A stretch of 64,000 nt of DNA from Hamiltosporidium tvaerminnensis (Eukaryota; Microsporidia; Dubosqiidae), in contig CM061250.1 in assembly GCA_022605425.2 (NCBI GenBank), positions 248,001 through 312,000 of the forward strand, read 5' to 3'. A model generated the notes under the pieces. That model was not told the DNA's origin. It worked only from the letters and a program-made list of their open reading frames with translations, and did not search any database. Numbering within the stretch: the stretch's first letter is position 1; every line of letters begins with the position of its first letter. The translations under genes and the position numbers were made by a program. Below, one piece after another: positions 18,301 to 27,200 of this stretch.

Positions 18301-19944
18301 TATTTTGAGTCATAAATTATTTGGCGCAATCATTACAGATTAAATTATAATAAATTAATAAAAAGCCAACGATTAAATAAAAAGCAAGGATGGCTAAAAT
18401 CGAGCAAAAAGAATTTTAAGTGGGAACATGTTAGTTGTAAAAGCTTTAATTAAATAAAAATGAGTTTTTAAAAGCACGATTAATTTTTCTTTTTAAAAAA
18501 GCCTCAAACCAGGGCTTTTGTTCTATTTTATCTGACTATTTCTTATTGATAATATATTTGAATTTAGAAATTTAACTCCGGATATTTGTATTTTTTATTT
18601 CATACCTAATGATCTGTATTTATAATGATCAAAATTAACTTGATCGTTCACCTAAATACTGTGAAATATTCCTTAAAATATTAATTTACAAAGAAAATTT
18701 TTATTCTTTTTTGTCGTTAGAAATTTCTGTTATAAACTTATATAAATTCATGAATTTTTAAAAAATGGCAGATATTATAACATCCAATATAATTAAATCG
18801 TGTAAAACTCAAATTCTCAAGAATAAATTTTAATATTGCAGTTTTTGCTTTAGTAAAGATACATTTAATCATTATTTTGGCATATTAAAATCTATGATGT
18901 ATCAAAGAAAATGAATCTATTATGTTTATATTACTGTTGCACCAAATCTTATTTGAAGATAATTATATGTCTTTCTTATAAGTGATAACTTAGTAACAGG
19001 CTATTTTACATATTTTTTAAAATAGATGTAAATATCTTTTTAAAAAAATGTTTTAAATAATAAATGTTGAATGCTTTACTGTTCAATTAAATCGTATTTA
19101 CATTAAAATTTGGTAAAAAAAAAAGTCGATTTGATAGTATTAGAAACCAATTTTTATTGATTAAACAAATATTCAGGTTTAAATTTCTATTGCATAGAAA
19201 TCACTCAAAGAAAATTCAAAAATCAGTATGTAATATTCTAGATCGTTAGGCTTTTTTATGAGTGCTTTGATTTTAATTTAGAGTTTAGATTTCAATTGGA
19301 CTAATTATAGTTTTAGTGCAGTAAAAGATTTTTTGTTTGTTCTTTGTCACATTATAATATTAAAGCATTGCAGACATGAAACTGATAAAAAATCTAAATT
19401 ATAAAACTTATGAAAAACATACCAAATTTTATAGCAAATTTTAATCTACTTATAGAGGGAAATTTGGAAACTCATGCTACAAATAAATTAAATCTGCTGT
19501 TTTTATTTTAGAAGGAAAAGGAAAAGATGTATTTTAACATGTATAGGAATGAAAATAAAATTTTTCGTTTCTTAAATACTTTATAATAAAATCTAAACCA
19601 TTGTCATTGAAATGGATTAAAACCAAGAAAATTCATTTGAAAATCCAAATGTCACATTTTGAAAAAGTTCATTTAATATGACTGGTTTAATGTAATTCCG
19701 ACTCGATAATTTCAAATCAATAACCAAAACAAAATTATTTTTAATAGCATTGTTGACAAGAAAGCTGATTGTAAAAAATTAGTTGCATTAGTCAATCAAG
19801 ATAAAATATAAAATACAATTTTTATCGCGAATTTTTCTTAATTAATCCAAATTCGGCATAAATTTATAATTTTATACATGTTTTTATCAATTTTGGAGAT
19901 AAAACTCACAAACGTTACACATTTTAATTAAAAAGAAGTTTATA
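18301..19944. other. AT-rich spacer, no gene seen
   Basis: About 1.6 kb without a convincing frame, repeat or RNA. It is the 5' flank of the broken secreted-family gene at 19945. Confidence 0.45.
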
Positions 19945-21513
19945 ATGGTTTTTTGTGTTCTAAAAACTTGTATGAGCAATATGAAAAGGAACATTAAGTT
20001 TACGATTCAAATTTTAATCCTATCAGCGTTTGTTAAGTTAACCACTTTGGAACACCATAAAAACTACCTTACGCTACTTCTGAATGATATATGTGAGCTA
20101 AGTATAAAAGAAGAAAATATTGAAATTACTGAGAACTTTTATAAAGAAATAATATGATATTTCTTATACTCAAAGAAGATAATAATTCGTACTATCTACC
20201 AATTTCCGAATCTTTTGAAGGCGATAATGAACAGATCTACAGCAACGAAATAATTATGTTGATTAATTCGATCAAATATAAAGATACAAATTTATCTGTC
20301 AAAAACGTCTTGGAGATATTAGTAAAAAATAAAATTTTTATATTTCCTGGCTTATTTAAACTTGAAAAACTCAAAGAATACGTTTCGAAATACGAAAAAG
20401 ACACATTCCAACATGATAGATCATTACGCCATGGAAGAAGTATGGTTTTGAAATTTATAAGAGAATATATTGGAAGAATTGATAATTTTATTTCAAAATC
20501 TGAAAATGGTATATATTTTATCGGCCATAATTTCAGAAAAGATACTATTTCGTTAAATATGAAATCTTTTTTCGGTGAATCAGAAGTAAATGACACGATT
20601 ACAATTATAGAATGTGAAAATGAATTAAAACATATAAACATAGAATTCAAAATATTTTTTTTGTTTTTAATTTTAAAATCCCAATCAAGTGAGTTACAAA
20701 AAGAAGAACTTGAAATGATTTATTCCCTTTTCGGTGCTTTAGGAATCCCTCTCGATGAACTTTTTTATAAACTTTTTGATGAGTTGTTTCCATTTATTGT
20801 TTCTAATTAATTAGTCCCGAATCGACAAAGTAGCGAAATTTTAAAAAACTTTTTTGGTTTGATTGTAAGTGGTATAGCAGGTGCAAATATGAATTTTAGC
20901 CATAAGACAGTTTATGAAACACTAAAATATATTTATAATAGTAGTTGTCAGGAGTTATGGACATTTTTTTCTTAAAAACAAACGATTGTGTCATTCTTTG
21001 CTTGTGAATTTTGAAGATGCTATAGCTGCATTTCATTTAGCTCATAATATTCAAAATGCATTCGTAAATTTATTTTTAGATAGAGAAGAATATAGCAGAA
21101 CTTCACTATCAAATATTATGTTATGCCTGTTTCATCTTTCAGAATTTATCAAATTTGTGCCAAAAAATATTTTTAGGAATATTGACATGATATTATCTGA
21201 TATCGACAATGATTTGTTGCAACTAGCGCCGTTGATGAACCAGGAAGAATTAAATGAACATGCAGCAGAATGTTTGAAACAAAGGTTGTCGTTAGAACTT
21301 TTAAGCAACAAAGGAATAATGTGTGATTGTTTAAGCAGATTTGTTGGCAATTTGTTAGATCTTACCAAACAAAATAGATCTGAATTTTTAGAAAAATTTA
21401 GTGTGCATTTTAGTAGATTTCTAGCATCTAATTGGCTTTTTTGCCAATATATTGTAAGAAATCCCGAAATATTACTCATTTTACTTTCTAAAACATCTAT
21501 TACAATTTATTAG
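19945..21513 (+). pseudogene. Broken member A of an unknown secreted-protein family
   Basis: Three fragments (19945-20157, 20154-20810 with its read-through to about 20978, and 20986-21513) align in order with the intact 506-residue protein at 54861-56381. Diagnostic blocks are a hydrophobic N-terminal segment ending near FVKLTTLE, then FPGLFKLEKLKEYVSKYEK, LNMKSFFGES and a C-terminal helical part with IRNIDMILSD-like spacing. Disruptions are a frameshift near 20155, an in-frame TAA at 20808 and a second frameshift near 20980. It is much more diverged from the intact copy than member B. The overlapping ATG/TGA at 20154-20157 could mimic translational coupling, but two further lesions argue for decay. 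Confidence 0.75.
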
Positions 21514-21846
21514 ATCACGAGAAAATAAAATGATATATTAAAAGATATTTTGATATTCATCATACCACAGCTTTTATATTATATTGTTTTTTTAAATTTT
21601 TTAAAGTTTTTTTTTATTAAAATTTATTATATATAATTCTCAATTCTCTTTAATTAGTCTGGCATTTGTTATAATTCAATATCTTTATTTGTTTTTGCGA
21701 CTTTTAATATATAGTATTCAATAAAGGATACAGCAACATTCTGAAAATTCTACTTCTCGTATAAGTTCGCACTCAAACCACATCTAAATTTGAGTATAAA
21801 ACCAGCACTAAAAGAATCGGTTTTTTTCGAAATTTTATACATTATG

Positions 21847-21858
21847 TTAACACATAAA
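21847..21858 (+). repeat. Target-site duplication, left, of the 730-bp repeat
   Basis: TTAACACATAAA, identical to 22586-22597. The two copies bracket the element exactly. Confidence 0.8.
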
Positions 21859-22585
21859 GTTTTAATTAAAAATATCACATCGTTTTACAATAGTGGCAAG
21901 TGTTATATTTGTTTTTATGACATTAACGCAGTTCTAGATTTAACATAAATAACTGCTACCCCAAAACTCCATCAGTAACCCCTGCGATACCTACGTCCCA
22001 AAGCCTTTCATCTACCAGGTGTGTAGAACCTAATTACTAGGCGAGGCAGTTGCCCGGAGTTCGTTAATGTCCGTTGCTTGGAGTGTGATCGAAGGCCGGC
22101 CACCCGGGCTCTCCCAAGACTATGCAGCATTCCCACTTACTCTATACTTTCGGAACCCAATAAACTTCTAGCTAAGATATATTTCATAGACTTACATGGG
22201 GTTCACCTAGACAGTGCAATGTCATACCAACAGGTATAACCAGCTACTTAGCTTTCCTGGCATTATATGGTTTTTTGTTTTTTATCTCCCAGGCGCTAAG
22301 TCTTCTAACCCGAGTGAGCAAGGCTAGGTTTCCATGCTTTTACATGGCAATTACCTACATGTTCAGCTGCGGTCTGCAATCTGGTTACATAAAAAACTAC
22401 AAATAAATTTGTAAAAAAAGTTTCTCCATTTCTTAGACCTCTCCTCTTCATAACAACTCCCATGGAACAACCGATGATGTAGTGTGGTTGTATTCCCACC
22501 AAAAATCCAAACAATGATCACAAACCATTTTCACACACTCATTGCCAAGCAGAAAGTTTTTTATGTGGTTATCCTCCCTCCACAA
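21859..22585 (-). mobile_element. 730-bp SINE-like interspersed repeat, clean copy with 12-bp target duplication
   Basis: 727 bases in minus orientation, beginning (minus strand) TTGTGGAGGGAGGATAACC and ending in the tail TTTTTAATTAAAAC. It is flanked by perfect 12-base direct repeats. It lacks terminal inverted repeats and long ORFs, so a retroposon is more likely than a DNA transposon. It is noticeably more GC-rich than its surroundings. It contains a conserved small frame (minus 22514-22305) also open in the 41.7-kb copy and partly in the 51.3-kb copy. Confidence 0.85.
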
Positions 22586-22597
22586 TTAACACATAAA
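22586..22597 (+). repeat. Target-site duplication, right, of the 730-bp repeat
   Basis: TTAACACATAAA, partner of 21847-21858. Confidence 0.8.
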
Positions 22598-22989
22598 TAA
22601 TATTTATTTCTTTTAATTCATCGATTTAAAAAACTTTTTGAAGTGATTAAACCACACAAAATAAAATAAAACCATTTATAATCAATTAATTAAATTTAAT
22701 TAATCATACAATATTATATTTATTACTGTTTTAATATATAAATGCGCCTGCGAATATAAACAAGTCTATATGTTATCAAATTACACCTTTAAATATTAGA
22801 AATTAGTATAGAAGTCATTATAATTAATTTTAGTTTATTTTAATAGCTGTGTATTCAAAAAGTTTAATTTAATATAAACAGGTTTTTAAAAAAAATATTT
22901 TAGAAAAAACAACCAAAATTACGACTGAAAATGTATTTTTTTTTTATTAAATGTAATCATTTCAAACTAGAAATAAGCTTTAAAAGCAC

Positions 22990-23720
22990 ATAAGCCTTAT
23001 ATTAATCTCCTTAAAATAGATAAACGAATAAACGCTTTAAATAAAGTAAAAGAATTAATAAATATTCTAAGATCAAAAGACAAGTCTCAATATCACAGAA
23101 AATATAGAAATTCAGCGGATAATTTGGTAATTGAATATGAAAAAATGTTCAGATATAAACATACCAAATAAGAATTTGTAGAAGAGCAGGCAATGCCTAT
23201 ATATCACCTACTTAAGAAATTTATATTCAACTTTATAAAACGAATCAAGAGTCACTACATGCAAAAAATCTAAGAAATTATTAATCTTTATAATTTACAC
23301 CGATTCTAATCAGTAATTATATTTGATTGCAGCTATAAAAGTCAGAATTATTTCATAAGATTCTTTTTAAAATCTTTAAAATTAAGAAATAAAAAAGAAC
23401 ACAACATATTGAAAAATAAATTATTATATTTATAAACATGGCTACAATATAACTTCTTATATGATATGAGATAAATTAAAATAAATAAATATTTTAATAT
23501 TTACTTTTAGAATCTTTAAAATTAAGAAATAAAAATAGAAACTTATATTTAGACGATAGCACTTAGACAGAAAATCAAAACATTTTAAAATAAAAAAAAG
23601 TCTGTAGCCAACACAGATTTAAGAAGAGAGCCTGGAAAGAGCATATGGTATAGCACATATAAAGCAAGAAAAACATCAACAATCCATTACACATTTATAC
23701 TAATTAGTAAAGATTTAACC
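22990..23720 (+). mobile_element. Very decayed R4-like LINE fragment
   Basis: Short ordered similarities to the LINE zinc-knuckle/endonuclease region: GAATATGAAAAAATGTTC near 23135, GAGTCACTACATGCA near 23250, and a GAGAGCCTGGAAAGAGC block near 23627 matching GAGAGCTGGGAGAGAGC at 41092. Many stops; limits approximate. Confidence 0.5.
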
Positions 23721-23869
23721 AAAAAAAATATAAACTAAGTAAATCAAAACTAATAGCTAAAACAAAGTATTAACTCAAAAATATAAAAAAATGCCAAAAA
23801 AACGGGAAAAAGACACAACAAGAAAGATTTATGAAAAAACTAAGTAAGATATGACTTGTATTAAATAAT

Positions 23870-24190
23870 TTGTAGTTTTCTTTTTTATATTCTCTTTAAA
23901 TATTCTTTTTTTTATAATTTTTATATTCTCTTTAAATATTCTTTTTTATATAATTTGTCGCTTTCTTTTTCATATAATTTGTAGTTTTATTCTTAAATAA
24001 TTTATAGTTTTATTTCGAAATAATTTATAATTTATTCCCTAATAATTTTTTTTATAATTTCTAGTTTTATTCTTAAATAATTTATAGTTTATTCCCAAAT
24101 AATTTTTTATATAATTTGTAGTTTATTCTCCAAATATTTTTCAACTAAAATTTACTTTATTTCCAAATAATTTTTAATAAATGTAATTAT
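23870..24190. repeat. Degenerate short tandem repeats downstream of ELP1
   Basis: Alternating variants of ATAATTTGTAGTTTTATTC and AAATAATTTATAGTTT repeat at roughly 15-40 base spacing up to the ELP1 stop codon. The array probably contains the ELP1 3' end. No gene. Confidence 0.6.
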
Positions 24191-24224
24191 AAAAATATTT
24201 TATTATAACTTAACACCCTATAAA

Positions 24225-27200
24225 TCACCATTCTTCAATCCTACTTAAAACCTCTTCACTTCTCTTAATACCCCTCTCAACCTCAAAAATTATCCCTTTA
24301 ATTAAATTAAACTCTTTTTCCATTTTTAAAACCCCCATCACTTCAATTAAATCTTTCCATTCATTTTTCCATTTAATTATCCCTTTAACACACTCATCTA
24401 CTCTCTTTTTAACACCCCCAATACCTCTCTTTCTTCCTCCTTCACTCACACCACTAAAACTACTTATAGACACATCATCTACACCAATTCCCATTTCTAT
24501 ACCTTTTTGTATTCTTTCAAATAACCTGTCCACCTTTTCTACCACTTTATTCACACTAATTCTTATTTTTTCTATTTCTTCTACACTCTTACTAAAATAT
24601 CCTTTTAATTCAACAACAAACCTTTCCATAGAAATACCATTAACACCCTGTTGTATAGTATTATTGTTATTAAAGGGGTGTTGTATAGTATTATTGTTAT
24701 TAAAGGGGTGTTGTATAGTATTATTGTTATTAAAGGGGTGTTGTTCATTACTATCTATATTAACACCCCTATTATTACTACTATCATCATTAACACCCTG
24801 TTGTATAGTATTATTGTTATTAACACCCCTATAATTACTACTATCAATATTAACACCCTGTTGTATACTATTATTGTTATTAACACCCTGTTGTTCATTA
24901 GTACTAATATTAACACCATATTGTTTATCAGATGGCTTATTAACACCCTGTTGTTCATTAGTATATATATTAACACCCCTATAGTTACTACTATCTATAT
25001 TATCACCCCTATAGTTACTACTATCTATATTAACACCCCCTACCTCCCTACAACCCTTTATAATATAATAACTCTCCATAAATTTACCAGCCTTATTAAA
25101 ATAATAAACACATTCTTCTTTATCATTGAAATACCTTTTCATAATATAACCAACACCTTCATATTTCTTGTTATTTAAAAGGTATGAAATTAAAAGACAT
25201 AAAAAATTATTTAAAGGTAAATTTATAAGACTGGAATATGTTTGTATATCTTCATTAGAATAACACACCTTTACAAAAGTAAAAGGTAAGTCAATACTAT
25301 TATTAATATTGGTTATATTACTACTATTAGTATTATTACTAATATTGTTTATATTAGTAATCTTTTTATTATTAATATTATTACTATTCTCACCTTTACT
25401 ATTACTATTCTCACCTTTACTATTATTATTCTCACTTTTATTGTTACTATTCTCACCTTTATTATTCTCTTCACTATTCCTCCTTTTTCTTAGTACCTTG
25501 TAGTGTCTAATACACTCTTCCCAGTAAAACAACTCAAAAGATAAAATAAAAGTTTTTTTTAAATTTTTAATTTTAAAATAAATTTTATAAGAGTCTTCTT
25601 TAGATAGGGTGTTAGCATATAAATTATAGAAATAACCAGGTTCTCTATTTATAAAGGGTGGGGTGTTATTACAGGGGGAAATGTAAAATGAATGGTTAAA
25701 GTATTTTTTTAAACAAAGAGGGAATAAAGGGTTATAAATGTATGGAGTGTTATTAGGGGGGTGTTGTATAGTATTGATATTAAGAGGGTGTTGTTCATTA
25801 GTACTGTTATTAAGAGGGTGTTGTTCATTGGTATTGTTGTTAAGAGGGTGTTGTTCATTAGTACTGTTATTAAGAGGGTGTTGTTCATTGGTATTGTTGT
25901 TAAGAGGGTGTTGTTCATTAGTACTGTTATTAAGAGGGTGTTGTTCATTGGTATTGTTGTTAAGAGGGTGTTGTTCATTGGTATTGTTGTTAAGAGGGTG
26001 TTGTTCATTGGTACTCTTATTAAGGGGGTGTTGTTCATTGGTACTGTTATTAAGAGGGTGTTGTTTATACGGAGTGTTGTTAGTAACACCCTGTTGATCA
26101 TGGGCACAGTTACTAGTGTTATTAACACCCTGTTGTTTATTAATACTGTTGTTAACACCCTTTATATCATACTCCTTATCATTAACACCCTTACAATCAC
26201 CTATATCATTAAAACCCTTACAATCACCTATATCATTATCACCTGTTAAATCACCTACTTCATTATACAGACTATCATATTTTAAAGATGAAATGTATAA
26301 ATTATTTCTTTTAATATATTCTTGTTCTTTAATTTTATCATTTATAAGTAATAAATAATACAAAGAAATTTCTTTTCTACCGAGATAATCATTAATAAGG
26401 AATTTTTCATATGAAGAACAATAAGTATCATTAGTAGTGTTACTAGAGGGGTGTTGTTCATTAGTAGTCTTATTAAAGGGGGGTTGTTCATGAGTAGTAT
26501 TGTTAACACCCTGCTGTATATTAGATAGATTGTTAACACCCTGTTGTATATCAGATAGATTGTTAACACCCTGTTGTTTATTAGTACTGTTACTAACACC
26601 CTGCTGTATATTAGATACATGGTTAACACCCTGTTGTATATTAGATACATGGTTAACACCCTGTTGTATATCAGATAGATTGTTAACACCCTGTTGTTCA
26701 TTAGTAGTATTGTTAACACCCTCTACCACACTACTATTATAATTAACCTCCTTTACCACACTACTAATATTATTAACACCCTCTACCATATCTCTGTTAC
26801 CCTTTAACACTTCATTATATATTAAAGGATCTTCATTACAATACTCTGCCAATTCTATCACAAGTCTCTTATTATAACACCCCATACCTTCTCTAAAGAT
26901 ATCATGGTATGATAAATAAGAAGAAAGAATTTTAACACAATTTTTTAGTTTTTTTAATTTGTAAGAAAAAATAAGTGCTGTGTCTACTTTTCCTATAAAA
27001 TGTAAAATAACAATTATTGAGTTAAAATCTTCTATTTTGTTTAAATTTAAAAGGAATTTAAAGATAAATAAGTTTATATCAGTAAAGGGTGTTATATATA
27101 AGGATGTGTAATAAGGGGTATTAAGAGGGTGTTGTGTAATAGGACTCGTATTAAGAGGGTGATAATTATTAGATAGATTGTTAAAGGGGTGTTGTTCATC

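Noticed and set aside
21859-22585. 730-bp repeat as a DNA transposon or MITE
   Set aside because: No terminal inverted repeats; target duplications of 12 and 15 bases and an A-rich 3' tail fit a retroposon better.
25750-26080. Regular 30-bp repeats considered as a CRISPR array
   Set aside because: Repeats are contiguous without unique spacers, lie inside a coding frame, and the genome is eukaryotic.
25738-26249. Plus- and minus-strand frames rich in CCSLVLLLRG, RVLFIGIVVK and LLTTIPMNN repeats
   Set aside because: Phantom frames of the 30-bp arrays inside ELP1; only the ELP1 frame links the repeats to conserved domains.
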